DNA from: YA12-FULL-51-18 sp041665305
Lineage (GTDB): Bacteria; Elusimicrobiota; Elusimicrobia; Elusimicrobiales; UBA9959
Assembly (NCBI GenBank): GCA_041665305.1
Contig: JBAYJD010000004.1
Coordinates: forward strand, 1-64,000
DNA: 64,000 nt
Direction: 5' to 3'
In this document: positions 26,160-35,297 of the stretch, piece after piece
Layout: each line of letters opens with the position of its first letter
Numbering within the stretch: the stretch's first letter is position 1
Notes under the pieces: model-generated
The model's input: the letters and a program-made list of their open reading frames with translations, nothing else
What the model was told of the DNA's origin: nothing
Databases searched by the model: none
Program-made: the position numbers and the translations under genes

Positions 26160-26701
26160 TAAAAGGGGTTCCTTTTTGTAAATTCCTCAAAAGAGGCGAA
26201 TGCCATATCTCTACCGGAAACTACAGGTTTGCCGTCGCCCCAGTCGAATTTTATGGAGTTGAACAGCACCCCCATATCATGCGCCTTTGAATAGCATGAA
26301 GTTTGCGCATAATTAACAATGGTGCCGTTTTCCAACGACTTGAATCCATGCGCTACGCCTTTCGGTATATACACAAATTCCCCGGACTCACAATCCAGGC
26401 GCTTTGAAAATATTCGTCCGAAAGTCGGAGACATTTTGCGCAAGTCCAGTAAAACATCCAGAATACATCCGTAACTAACACATACGATTTTATTGTAATC
26501 GTATGGCGGAACCTGGAAATGCAGTCCTCTGATAACATTTTTATTCGATCTGGAGAAGTAATACTCCTTAAAATCCGTGCTCATGTTGTTTTTATCGAAC
26601 AAATCATAATTAAAAATCTTTTGAAAAGCTCCTCTGTCGTCATTAAAAACGGCAGTCCTGATAATATACGCTCCTTCGATATTTGTATCAAATATCTCCA
26701 T
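26159..26701 (-). CDS. rfbC: dTDP-4-dehydrorhamnose 3,5-epimerase family protein (RfbC-like)
   Basis: 180 residues, normal length. Cupin-like fold that epimerises C3/C5 of 4-keto-6-deoxy nucleotide sugars. Seen: N-terminal IEGAYIIRTAVFNDDRG, catalytic-His motif RGLHFQVPPYDYNK, DVLLDLRK, VYIPKGVAHGFKSLE and a Tyr in SCYSKAHD. No rmlA, rmlB or rmlD is present in the window, so it may serve a sugar other than rhamnose. It is coupled to the downstream reductase/epimerase gene. Confidence 0.85.
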   Translation of the reverse strand: MEIFDTNIEGAYIIRTAVFNDDRGAFQKIFNYDLFDKNNMSTDFKEYYFSRSNKNVIRGLHFQVPPYDYNKIVCVSYGCILDVLLDLRKMSPTFGRIFSKRLDCESGEFVYIPKGVAHGFKSLENGTIVNYAQTSCYSKAHDMGVLFNSIKFDWGDGKPVVSGRDMAFASFEEFTKRNPF

Positions 26702-26726
26702 AACACACCGATCCTTTCATTCAATA

Positions 26727-27410
26727 TTATTCATCAGCAAGATTTTTTACGCAAAACAGCTCGAACGCCAGAAAAGGCATATAATAGGTGATCATCTGGC
26801 TCAGCGCAGCAATCACAAACCAGAATGACTTAGGCCAAAACCGCATTGAAGAAGTCAAGTCGTCGCCCATAGTTTCACTTTCAACTTCCTGACGCAGGAC
26901 TTTCAGACCCGCCAACCCCCGACATTTAAAACCCAGTTTCCTCATTCTGGCGTAATTCCAGCCGGACAGATGTTTTTGCAGGGAATTGCCGTCAAGCTCC
27001 TTCTGCGGAATAAAACCATTGGGCGATGAAATAATAACTTTTTTAACGGCCCACCCTTCAGCCTTCTTCAGCATACGCAGTCCAAGTTCGTCGGGCAGAT
27101 GCTCCAGGACCTCCGACATAATGACGATGTCAAAACTGCGGGGCGGGAATTCCACATCCTCGATACGTGAAGCGATATACTCCGAGTGAATTCCCTGCTT
27201 TTTAGATTTTTCCAGATATGGGGCAAAAGCCTCCACCCCTATGCTAAATCCCACATCGCAATACTGAAGCGGAGAGGACGGCCCGCATCCGAGGTCCAAG
27301 ACTCTTCCAGATCCATTAACCTCCCGGCGGAATTCGGTGAGGAACGTTGGGATAAAAAAAGAAAAGAAAGCGCTATGATAAATTGTTTTAATCATTTCAT
27401 ATGTTTTCAT
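26727..27410 (-). CDS. SAM-dependent methyltransferase (class I)
   Basis: 227 residues. GRVLDLGCGPSSPLQYCDVG (motif I, about 34-53), SFDIVIMSEVLEHLPDELG (motif II region) and KVIISSPNGFIP. The C-terminal 40 residues are hydrophobic (FWFVIAALSQMITYYMPFLA), suggesting membrane association. It probably methylates a sugar or lipid-linked glycan; substrate unknown. The gene lies 1 nt after the next upstream glycosyltransferase gene's stop. Confidence 0.82.
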   Translation of the reverse strand: MKTYEMIKTIYHSAFFSFFIPTFLTEFRREVNGSGRVLDLGCGPSSPLQYCDVGFSIGVEAFAPYLEKSKKQGIHSEYIASRIEDVEFPPRSFDIVIMSEVLEHLPDELGLRMLKKAEGWAVKKVIISSPNGFIPQKELDGNSLQKHLSGWNYARMRKLGFKCRGLAGLKVLRQEVESETMGDDLTSSMRFWPKSFWFVIAALSQMITYYMPFLAFELFCVKNLADE

Positions 27411-27411
27411 A

Positions 27412-28446
27412 TTAATAGTTGAATTTTATATTCCGCAATTCTTTTTTTCTGGAATTAAACGAATCTTTATACAAATCCACTACCGGAGCCAGGATTTTTC
27501 TGGGAACAAGCAACGCACCCAGACTGAAAAGATAAAACAGCGGATTAAATAAGTTAGGGCGGTAGGCCTTTGCCATTATTCTAATCTCCCTCGCCAGAAC
27601 ACCGGGTTCCGCATAATTTTTTAATTGGGCCAGGCCCAGGAAATGCGTAGCCATATGGCGCCGCCCCCACAAACGCTGCTCCCTGAATTTGTCTCCCGCA
27701 AAAACCGTATCATACATCCGCAACCAGGAATCGGTCGGGGAAATGGAATAAATCGAGGAAACGGATCTCGTCTGACTGTCGCGAATCCCGACCGCGACCG
27801 TAAAATCTTTGAGAAAAACGCATTTATGGCTTCGGAATATCCCAGCGAACGGGTAGATATGCGCCGGAAAACACTCTTCATTAAACCGGACATCAAGGAA
27901 CTCTCTCCGGTACGCAAGTCCCGTAAGCTGGCCGACAGAACCGAAAACGGCGCGAAAAACTTCCTCTCCGTCTTTTAGGGATAAAATGGAATCCTTTTGG
28001 GAATCGTGCGGAAATATCGCGCGGACGGGTTTGAGCATATCATCCATAAAACAATAAAAAGGCCGCGTTACGACACCGATATCGTCGTCCAGGAGAAAGG
28101 CATTATGAGTTTTAGATAAGGCGTCCTTGGCGAGGAAATCGTCCTGAGCCATAAGGAACAGGATATCACCGGAAGCCCTAGAAACGATATCGCGCAAGTT
28201 AAGGGCATATCCCAGGTTCCTAGCATTTTGCGAATACTTAATGCGTTTATCGCCGAATGACGCGACAATATCGCGTGTCCGGCTTAACTCTTCGGCGGCA
28301 TCCGGAGGAGTATCATCTCCGATGATGATCTCATAAAAATCAAATCCCTGCCTATAAATGCTTTCCAGTGCGCCGCGCAGCAAATGTGACCCTTTATAAA
28401 CCGGCATGCATATACTGAGAGAAAACTGTTTTTTTGCGTTACTCAT
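27412..28446 (-). CDS. Family 2 glycosyltransferase
   Basis: 344 residues. LSICMPVYKGSHLLRGALES at about 10-29, EIIIGDDTPPDAAEE, and GDILFLMAQDDFLAKDALSK with the metal-binding QDD. A short hydrophobic patch (LFNPLFYLFSLGALLVPRKI) near the C-terminus. Substrates unknown. It is in a tightly spaced same-strand run with the methyltransferase and the GT4 gene. Confidence 0.86.
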   Translation of the reverse strand: MSNAKKQFSLSICMPVYKGSHLLRGALESIYRQGFDFYEIIIGDDTPPDAAEELSRTRDIVASFGDKRIKYSQNARNLGYALNLRDIVSRASGDILFLMAQDDFLAKDALSKTHNAFLLDDDIGVVTRPFYCFMDDMLKPVRAIFPHDSQKDSILSLKDGEEVFRAVFGSVGQLTGLAYRREFLDVRFNEECFPAHIYPFAGIFRSHKCVFLKDFTVAVGIRDSQTRSVSSIYSISPTDSWLRMYDTVFAGDKFREQRLWGRRHMATHFLGLAQLKNYAEPGVLAREIRIMAKAYRPNLFNPLFYLFSLGALLVPRKILAPVVDLYKDSFNSRKKELRNIKFNY

Positions 28447-28468
28447 CTTGAGTCCTATATCTCTATCT

Positions 28469-29626
28469 TCAATTTGCGCAGAGCATCTTCCTATGCTTTT
28501 CCGCGATCATTTCCCACGAATACCGGCCGACAAACTGCTTCCCGTCTGAAATATTTTTGAGAGAGCGCGCGGAGCCCCGCTCTTCCAGGATTTCGACAAT
28601 CGCCGAAGCGAACTGCTTTAAATCATACCTTTTGACCGCAGTTATGTGCCCGCCAAACACCTCATTGTAGACCGGCAAATCCCATGCGACCACTCTTAAC
28701 CCGCAGGCAAGGGCATCCGCGACCGCAATACCAAAACCCTCTTCATGACTTGGGAACAAAAAAACCTTTGCCCCGCGCATCAGAGCGCGCGCCCGCTGGT
28801 CCGGAACATATCCCAGAATAATTATATTATCTTCCAACCCGTTTTCACTAATTTCACGCCGCAATAAACCGATCGTGCCCGCATCCCCCCACCCGACAAT
28901 CCCTAATTTTGCCCCCGGCGCCTTATTTATAACATTCTTCCAGATTTCCACAAGCTCCCGAATTCCCTTGGTCGGGCTCATTCTTGCCAGAAAAAGCCCG
29001 TCATATCCTGGCTCGGAAGCTGTTTCCGCCTGATGCGAGGCAAGATCGATTCCCGGAGTGTTAATAACAATCTTTTCAGCGTCAAATCCTCTTGAAATCA
29101 ACTCATCCCTGACCAGTGAATTAATATTTACTATGAGATCCGCACGCCGGATAAACCACAAAGACATCTTCTGCATGCTCTGGCCGATAAAGCTTCTGAC
29201 ACGACTGCCGGGCCTTGTCCGCCAATCGGGATATATATGAAAAACGCATTGAACCCACTTAACGCGCGGATGCGTAATCCGGTATAGGCATGCCGGAACC
29301 ACATCCGGAAAAAAATCCGAACTCGAATATAAAACGTCCACCCCCGGCTTAAAACATATAACCGCTGCGTGAATTGTTCTGAACAGATAAGCGCCATAAA
29401 TCCCCAGTAAATCGTAGAATCTGGGCGAAACAAGAAACTCAATCCCCGGGATTTCTTTGCTTACCGCTTCCCGCCCGCTGTCATTCGTGCAGCAATATAC
29501 CTTCCGAAAAGAGCTGCGGATCCTTTTGAATATCTGGACCAGCATCTGATCGCCGCCGCTCATACCTTCACCGAAAATCCAGAAAGCGTTTACAAATATA
29601 AGAATATTTTTGTCAGGTTTTTTCAT
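28469..29626 (-). CDS. Family 4 glycosyltransferase
   Basis: 385 residues from MKKPDKNILIFVNAFW. GT-B: WIFGEGMSGGDQML (N-terminal acceptor side), GLFLARMSPTKGIRELVEIW, LGIVGWGDAG, and the donor site PSHEEGFGIAVADALACGL. A longer reading from a TTG at 29680 would overlap the epimerase gene upstream by 26 nt and adds 18 poorly conserved-looking residues, so the internal ATG is preferred. Confidence 0.85.
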   Translation of the reverse strand: MKKPDKNILIFVNAFWIFGEGMSGGDQMLVQIFKRIRSSFRKVYCCTNDSGREAVSKEIPGIEFLVSPRFYDLLGIYGAYLFRTIHAAVICFKPGVDVLYSSSDFFPDVVPACLYRITHPRVKWVQCVFHIYPDWRTRPGSRVRSFIGQSMQKMSLWFIRRADLIVNINSLVRDELISRGFDAEKIVINTPGIDLASHQAETASEPGYDGLFLARMSPTKGIRELVEIWKNVINKAPGAKLGIVGWGDAGTIGLLRREISENGLEDNIIILGYVPDQRARALMRGAKVFLFPSHEEGFGIAVADALACGLRVVAWDLPVYNEVFGGHITAVKRYDLKQFASAIVEILEERGSARSLKNISDGKQFVGRYSWEMIAEKHRKMLCAN

Positions 29627-29654
29627 ATCGTCCACAATATTCCGCTTGAATCTT

Positions 29655-30545
29655 TTAAGCGTCCAGAATAGCCCGCTCAAAAGCTATGGTCTTTTTCAAA
29701 CCTGCGCTCAAAGATACCTGCGCTTTCCAGCCTAATTCTTTAATGCGTGATAAATCGGTTTCAGATTCCAACACCTCTCCCTTGCGATATGGGATAGCGC
29801 CGAAATTAAGCGTGGTATTATTATTTTTAATTAAACTCTTCACATGAGTCACGAAATCACGGATTTTAATGGATTTATCCGCACCGATTTCATACGGACA
29901 ATATCCGTTTTCCAGCAAAGCCGAAGATTTAATAACCCTTAAAAACGCGTCGACAACATCATCTATGTAAATAAATTCCCTTTTCTGGTCGCCGCTGGTC
30001 AGATTTAAACTCCTGCTGTTTTTCAGCAGTGCCCGGATAAGCCAAGTTACAAACTTTGACTCATCGTCGCCCGGACCATAGAAATGTTCCAAAGCAAGAT
30101 TGACGCAAACCAAGCGGTCCGAATATACTTTCAACCACTCTTTAAATTGAGACTTTGACAACGAATAATGGCTGAGATTCATCCCCAGGACCGTATCGGT
30201 ATTAATGAAACAGTTCAACCCATTCTCAGCTCCGATCTGCAGAAGCTTAAGCGGGAGCACAAGATTAGTGTCAAGGATGGCCAGCGGCAATTGGCCCTTG
30301 CGCCCATAATTAGTCGCGCAATGGATGACGCAGTCTATCTTGTTTTGGGAGAAAAATTTCTCATAATTAGCATTCTCGGAATAAAGCAAGGAGACCTTAC
30401 CCAGCATATCGGAAATCTTGGAAAAATTTGAGGTATACCTGACCAGCAATACTACATGATATCCGACGGCTGTCAATTTACGGAGAAGGTTCGAGCCCAA
30501 AAAACCGGTCGCGCCAGTCAGGAGCAATTTAGGCTGTTCCCTCAT
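29655..30545 (-). CDS. NAD-dependent epimerase/dehydratase
   Basis: 296 residues. LLLTGATGFLGSNLLRKL at about 7-24 and the catalytic YSLSK at about 131. NLALEHFYGPGDDESKFVTW is typical of the nucleotide-sugar reductase/epimerase branch. The start shares ATGA with the stop of the adjacent GT2 gene. Likely makes or finishes a deoxysugar; which one is not clear. Confidence 0.82.
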   Translation of the reverse strand: MREQPKLLLTGATGFLGSNLLRKLTAVGYHVVLLVRYTSNFSKISDMLGKVSLLYSENANYEKFFSQNKIDCVIHCATNYGRKGQLPLAILDTNLVLPLKLLQIGAENGLNCFINTDTVLGMNLSHYSLSKSQFKEWLKVYSDRLVCVNLALEHFYGPGDDESKFVTWLIRALLKNSRSLNLTSGDQKREFIYIDDVVDAFLRVIKSSALLENGYCPYEIGADKSIKIRDFVTHVKSLIKNNNTTLNFGAIPYRKGEVLESETDLSRIKELGWKAQVSLSAGLKKTIAFERAILDA

Positions 30546-31561
30546 ACGCGGTGGGCCCTTTCCGGTAAACTTCCGTTACCGGGGAGAATAAAACTTAAAG
30601 CATATGTCCCGACCATCAGGAACAACGCGATTGGGTGTAAAAACCACGCCCCGTTTTTAGTCCTGGCAAAGCCAAGCAGGCTTCTGAATACGGGCTCCAC
30701 AAATGTCGCGGCGCATACTATAGTCCACAAAAGTAAACCGCGATCGCGCACTGAACCCGCATCAAAAACTTTATACCTCCGCATTTTGTTGAACTTGTCA
30801 TGATGCATTTGTTTATAGCTTAACCTCTTTATGACACCCGCCCAGAGATTATGTTCCGCTATATGCAGAATGTCATTCTTTACAATACCATAACAGGCGT
30901 CAGGATACTGCCGCAACAAGTCCACATGAATATCAATGTGAAAAAATTGCTCCGGACTTTTCAGTTTCAATAAATTCAAGAAATCTCTTCTTACCAGAAA
31001 ACCGTTACATCCGATTACCGGCAATTTTTTATAATCGAATCTAACCTTAAGATATCGCCCACGGTCTGCTACAAGTTCAGCTCCCCTGGGGAGAGAGTTC
31101 TTCATGTATGGGGCGCGGTCATTCTTGCCTAGATAATAAACCACCGGATCATTGCCGCCGATCATTGAGTAATACCTATTTGTCAGAGACATCATATTTT
31201 CAATACCATACCACTGCGTAAACGAAGCCATTATAGACGCATCATCAAATGGCCTCGTCATGTCCTTCAGCCAGTGTTGATTCGGCATAAGATTGTCCGA
31301 ATCAAGATATAGCACGATTTCATTCCTGGACCGCAGCAGGCCGACATATCGCCGCGGCTCCTGATTATCGGGGAACCCGCCGTTAACAACCTCCGCTCCG
31401 TTAGCCGTCGCGATCTCCCGTGTTTTATCCGTAGAGCCTCCATCAACGACTAACACTTCGACTTTGGATAAGTCATAGTCTTGGACAGCGAGGCGGTTCA
31501 GACATAATGGCAGAGTCTTTTCCGCATTCTTGGCGACGATTATCACACTCATACTTTGCAT
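30542..31561 (-). CDS. Family 2 glycosyltransferase
   Basis: 339 residues. MSVIIVAKNAEKTLPLCLNR, VEVLVVDGGSTDKTREIA, and EIVLYLDSDNLMPNQHW with a DSD metal motif. Two hydrophobic C-terminal stretches (LLLWTIVCAATFVEP; IALFLMVGTYALSFILPG) suggest membrane anchoring. A GGAGAA motif precedes the ATG. The 156-nt spacer upstream (31562-31717) contains no convincing gene. Confidence 0.86.
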   Translation of the reverse strand: MQSMSVIIVAKNAEKTLPLCLNRLAVQDYDLSKVEVLVVDGGSTDKTREIATANGAEVVNGGFPDNQEPRRYVGLLRSRNEIVLYLDSDNLMPNQHWLKDMTRPFDDASIMASFTQWYGIENMMSLTNRYYSMIGGNDPVVYYLGKNDRAPYMKNSLPRGAELVADRGRYLKVRFDYKKLPVIGCNGFLVRRDFLNLLKLKSPEQFFHIDIHVDLLRQYPDACYGIVKNDILHIAEHNLWAGVIKRLSYKQMHHDKFNKMRRYKVFDAGSVRDRGLLLWTIVCAATFVEPVFRSLLGFARTKNGAWFLHPIALFLMVGTYALSFILPGNGSLPERAHRV

Positions 31562-31717
31562 ATGTTCTCCGGCCCGGAGCCGGTTCCCCGCAGGATACAG
31601 CGTTTCGATACTCCTATACCGAGTCAGGTTCTTCTGATAAGGTCCGTTTTATGTGGTTTCTCCAGCGTTTTAAAATTGTTCATGGCTGACCGGCAGCTCC
31701 TATTCCCATGGACGCCT

Positions 31718-32707
31718 TCAGTTATTATTAATCTTGGCCTTGGATACTCGTTCGATGTCGGAGTCAACCATCATTACAACCAATTTCTCAAATTCAAGCT
31801 CAGGTCGCCAGCCAAGCATGTTATTAGCCAGTGCTGGATCACCTTTCAAAATTTCGGATTCCACCGGGCGAACAAACTCGGGGTCAACTTTCACATATTC
31901 TTCCCAATCGGCCACACCAATGTGTCTGAAGGCTATATTTATAAAATCACGCACGGAATGAGTTTCTCCGGTGGCTATAACAAAATCAGCAGGCTTTTTC
32001 TGCTGGAGCATAAGCCACATGGCTTTAACGAAATCGCCGGCGAAGCCCCAATCCCGCTGATTATCCAAATCCCCAAGCATTATTTCGCGGGCAAGTCCGT
32101 ATTTTATTTTAGCCACACCGTTTGAGATCTTGCGGGTAACAAAACTCATTCCCCTAATAGGGCTTTCGTGGTTAAATAGTATAGCGCTGCTTGAAAAAAG
32201 GCCCTGACTTTTTCTGAAATTAACGGTCATCCAATGGGCATACACTTTGGCTGCGGCGTACGGAATGCCTGGATTAAAAGATGTTGTTTCACTTTGCAGC
32301 CCCCCATCGTTATTACCGCCGAACATTTCGCGGGAAGAAGCCTGGCAAAACCTGGACCCTGGCGAAAACTGCTTTATAGCCTCAAGCAAATATAAAACCC
32401 CTAACGCATTAACCTTTGTGACAAGCTCCGGATCTTCCCATGGTTTACCGATAAACGATACCGCCGCCAAATTATACACCTCGTCCGGTTTCACAAGCCT
32501 GACCGCATTTGTGAGAGAGGCTTTATCCGTCATGTCACCGGTCACATACTCAAGTTCTTTTGTGATGCCCAGATAATCAGTATTTTCAAAATCCGGCTTC
32601 GGCTCTTTTGTGACCAAACCATAGACTGCATACCCCTTCTCCAAAAGTAGCTTGGCGAGGTAGGCTCCGTCTTGTCCGGTCACACCGGTGATAAAAGCTT
32701 TTCTCAT
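31718..32707 (-). CDS. gmd: GDP-mannose 4,6-dehydratase
   Basis: 329 residues. Converts GDP-mannose to GDP-4-keto-6-deoxymannose, the entry to fucose, colitose and perosamine. Seen: AFITGVTGQDGAYLAKLLLE, VYNLAAVSFIGKPWEDPE, a catalytic region ASSREMFGG (usually STSEMYG; Ser replaces Thr and Arg the following Ser, while Glu is kept), YAAAKVYAHWMTVNFR with the Tyr/Lys pair, LFNHESPIRG, and RDWGFAGDFVKAMWLMLQ. No other GDP-sugar enzyme adjoins it; the ColD-like and fucose-synthase-like genes are 20 kb away in the same cluster. Confidence 0.92.
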   Translation of the reverse strand: MRKAFITGVTGQDGAYLAKLLLEKGYAVYGLVTKEPKPDFENTDYLGITKELEYVTGDMTDKASLTNAVRLVKPDEVYNLAAVSFIGKPWEDPELVTKVNALGVLYLLEAIKQFSPGSRFCQASSREMFGGNNDGGLQSETTSFNPGIPYAAAKVYAHWMTVNFRKSQGLFSSSAILFNHESPIRGMSFVTRKISNGVAKIKYGLAREIMLGDLDNQRDWGFAGDFVKAMWLMLQQKKPADFVIATGETHSVRDFINIAFRHIGVADWEEYVKVDPEFVRPVESEILKGDPALANNMLGWRPELEFEKLVVMMVDSDIERVSKAKINNN

Positions 32708-32771
32708 ATTTTTAATATTTTAGCAAGTATCCCGTAGGCAGGGAAAGGGCTATTCCGGCCGGGTTTAAAAT

Positions 32772-33770
32772 TCAACGAAGTTTGCTGACCAGGTTTTTTG
32801 TCAGGGCAAAACCTTGTATAAACCTGGCGCCATAAACCAGATGCGTTAAGAACATATAGAGCATCGAACATAATGAAACCGACAATCGCTCATATTTAAG
32901 GAAATCCCTTAAGGCAAGCAAAAGTGCCGCACCGTACAAAATCCAACCGGCAAAAAATAAGTTTTCGGCGATCGACGGCATTAATGGCAGGAATACCGAC
33001 AAAACAACAAACAATAGAAAGGCCGAAGGGATAAAATATTGCAATTTAAAAGAGGTTTCAGGGTATATCCTGGCAAAGTAGCCACGATGCAGGCCATAAG
33101 CGCCCAACTGTTTAAGGTGCGCCGCCAGCCCGGGACGTCTGTGGTGCCAAACTATAAGGTCCGGAGCATAAATTATTTTTCTGCCTGTTTTTACGATATC
33201 AAGGCAAAGTTTGGTGTCTTCGCCGGGCCAGTATGGGACACTAAATCCACCCACCGACATAAAATCAGCCCGTCGCATCATCAGATTAACCGAAGGCCAG
33301 TCGTCTACTTCGCGACTGGGGCCGAACGGAACATAGCGTTCAGGCGAGCCACCGGCAAAGCGGCTGAGGAATACCGCACCGGAAACCCTGGCCCAGAATG
33401 GGTCCTGCGCCGGGGTTATGGCCGGGCCTCCTATAGCCGCGATTTTGTCATTCGCAAAATATTTCAACGCCACATCCAACAGATCCTTGCGCGGATAAGA
33501 ATCATCATCCAGGAAAACAAGTATTTCCCCCTTCGCTTTTTCAGCACCCAGGTCCCGCTTAAGACCGGGACCTACTCTGCCGGATGGAATAACGCGGATC
33601 CGTTCATCCCGCCATTCCGTCACGGAGGATTCGTTCGGAATAATCAACAGTTCCCAGGCGGTTTGATTAAGCTTAAGAATATATGACACTGTTTCCAGCA
33701 CATACACGTTGATCTCCTTCACAGGAATGATCAGCGTGAATTTAGGCATCTGCGGCATGTTAGGCGGCAT
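32772..33770 (-). CDS. Family 2 glycosyltransferase, membrane-anchored
   Basis: 332 residues. FTLIIPVKEINVYVLETVSY, GPGLKRDLGAEKAKGEILVF with the metal motif LDDDSYP, and a WPGEDTKLCLD acceptor-side motif. Two C-terminal helices at about 245-290 (FIPSAFLLFVVLSVFLPLMP and the following segment). Resembles processive or lipid-linked GT2 enzymes. Substrate unknown. Confidence 0.85.
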   Translation of the reverse strand: MPPNMPQMPKFTLIIPVKEINVYVLETVSYILKLNQTAWELLIIPNESSVTEWRDERIRVIPSGRVGPGLKRDLGAEKAKGEILVFLDDDSYPRKDLLDVALKYFANDKIAAIGGPAITPAQDPFWARVSGAVFLSRFAGGSPERYVPFGPSREVDDWPSVNLMMRRADFMSVGGFSVPYWPGEDTKLCLDIVKTGRKIIYAPDLIVWHHRRPGLAAHLKQLGAYGLHRGYFARIYPETSFKLQYFIPSAFLLFVVLSVFLPLMPSIAENLFFAGWILYGAALLLALRDFLKYERLSVSLCSMLYMFLTHLVYGARFIQGFALTKNLVSKLR

Positions 33771-33833
33771 AACAATAAATCCTGCCTGAAACCGGAAAAG
33801 ACATCTTAGGCATAGCGATAACCATTTGACCTC

Positions 33834-35297
33834 TTATCGTTTAAAATCTGTGAGGTGCCCCAGAAGTTTTTTTCCGGCCCGCAATAGGAACTTCACATCA
33901 GCCGGACTTCTTACGGATGCGATTTTGCGAAACATGTAGCCGGGCGTGGCGAAAGACTTGTATAGAGCGCGGGTCAGGTTTTTTGTGTCCTGTTCCGTGA
34001 TCGGGGAGGCCATTACAGCTTCGCGCATGTCGTATCTGTCCCAATCTTCGGTAAGAAGCCAGCCATTTTCTTTACACTCCTTAAAAAGGGGAGTTCCGGG
34101 ATATGGGATCACTATGGTCGCCTGGAGTGTATCCACGAACCCGCGCTTGAACAGATCTTTGGCGAATTCCACCGTCTTCGCGGCATCTTCCCTGTTTTCC
34201 CAGGGATAGCCCATCATAACAGTGATATGCGGAGAAAGCCCGGCCTTCTTAGCCATCCTGGCGCCTTCGGCTATCTGCTCAACCTTAAGATTCTTGTCTA
34301 TTCTGTCCAGCGTGCCCTGGTTGGCCGATTCCAGACCGAAAAGCACGAACCGGAAACCCGCTCCGGCCATAAGGTCATAGTCTTCCTGCCCAAGGGCGCC
34401 AAAGCGCATATTGCAGTCCATTCTGACCCGTTTGTTATAACCGCGGGCGATCATGCCTTCGCAGAATGATTTCAGCCATTGTCCGGCGGGGAAGGAGCCG
34501 CTGTCGTCCATTATTTCCTTCACACCGTAATTTTCAATAAGGTTTCCCACCTCGTCCAGCATTTTCTCCGGGGACCGGGAGCGGTATTTCTTGCCGGGGA
34601 AAAGCGTGGTCCAGGAACAAAAGGAACATTTTCCCCACCAGCAATCACGCGCGGCCATAGTGTAAGTGCCGGGAAGATATTTGTAATTGCCGTTCTTCTC
34701 GCTGTAGAGCCGCCATTTTGTAAGGTCGCGGTCTATCGCGGGAAGCGAGTCGAGATCGTTATTCAATTCGCAAGGCCCGCTGTTTACGATTTTTTCCTTC
34801 TCCCTATGCCAGACCCCGTGAGGAAGCGCCGGAACGCCGCCGGATAACCAGCCGCACAGACCGGCGAGCAGAAAATCATAATCCCCGCCGGTCAACACAT
34901 AGTCGACCGGGCAGTTAAGCATTGATTCTTCCGGCATGGCCGTAACATGATCGCCCATCAGGACTATTTTGGGTCGCCAATTCCCGGTTGCAAGGGACTT
35001 GACCTCTTTGATGATCGCCCAATGCCGCTTCACTACTGGAGTTTTGGTTTCAAACGCTATAACATCCGGCATTTCGCACTTAAGACGCTCTATCCAGGCG
35101 GCGTAAGAAAGCCCCTCCGCAATGGCGTCATCCCATACAACGGCGTGCCCTTTTTCTTTCAGCAGGGTGGCGGCATAAGCCGGAACCATGGGATAGATAT
35201 AGGTGGGTTCGCTGAACCACTGGAACTGCCGATTCTGGCCCAGAAGCGGGATACCTTTTTCTGACTCAAGCGGCGGGTACGAGATGGAGATTTTCAT
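33834..35297 (-). CDS. B12-binding domain radical SAM protein
   Basis: 487 residues. The N-terminus (about 1-150) resembles a cobalamin-binding Rossmann domain (AYAATLLKEKGHAVVWDDAI; KIVLMGDHVTAMPEE). A radical SAM core follows, with the cluster motif CWWGKCSFCSW near residue 215 (Cys-x4-Cys-x2-Cys, a variant of the usual x3 spacing), EIMDDSGSFPAG, then MMGYPWENREDA. Such enzymes perform C-methylation or other radical chemistry. Placement inside a glycan cluster suggests a sugar or lipid substrate (inference). The start overlaps the stop of the UDP-glucuronate decarboxylase gene (ATGA). Confidence 0.85.
   Translation of the reverse strand: MKISISYPPLESEKGIPLLGQNRQFQWFSEPTYIYPMVPAYAATLLKEKGHAVVWDDAIAEGLSYAAWIERLKCEMPDVIAFETKTPVVKRHWAIIKEVKSLATGNWRPKIVLMGDHVTAMPEESMLNCPVDYVLTGGDYDFLLAGLCGWLSGGVPALPHGVWHREKEKIVNSGPCELNNDLDSLPAIDRDLTKWRLYSEKNGNYKYLPGTYTMAARDCWWGKCSFCSWTTLFPGKKYRSRSPEKMLDEVGNLIENYGVKEIMDDSGSFPAGQWLKSFCEGMIARGYNKRVRMDCNMRFGALGQEDYDLMAGAGFRFVLFGLESANQGTLDRIDKNLKVEQIAEGARMAKKAGLSPHITVMMGYPWENREDAAKTVEFAKDLFKRGFVDTLQATIVIPYPGTPLFKECKENGWLLTEDWDRYDMREAVMASPITEQDTKNLTRALYKSFATPGYMFRKIASVRSPADVKFLLRAGKKLLGHLTDFKR

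Noticed and set aside
31562..31717. Possible 19-codon mini-gene in the spacer between gmd and a GT2 gene
   Set aside because: No SD and no recognisable peptide; length is compatible with chance.
34227..34847. Plus-strand frames opposite the first radical SAM gene
   Set aside because: Shadows of the minus-strand coding region.
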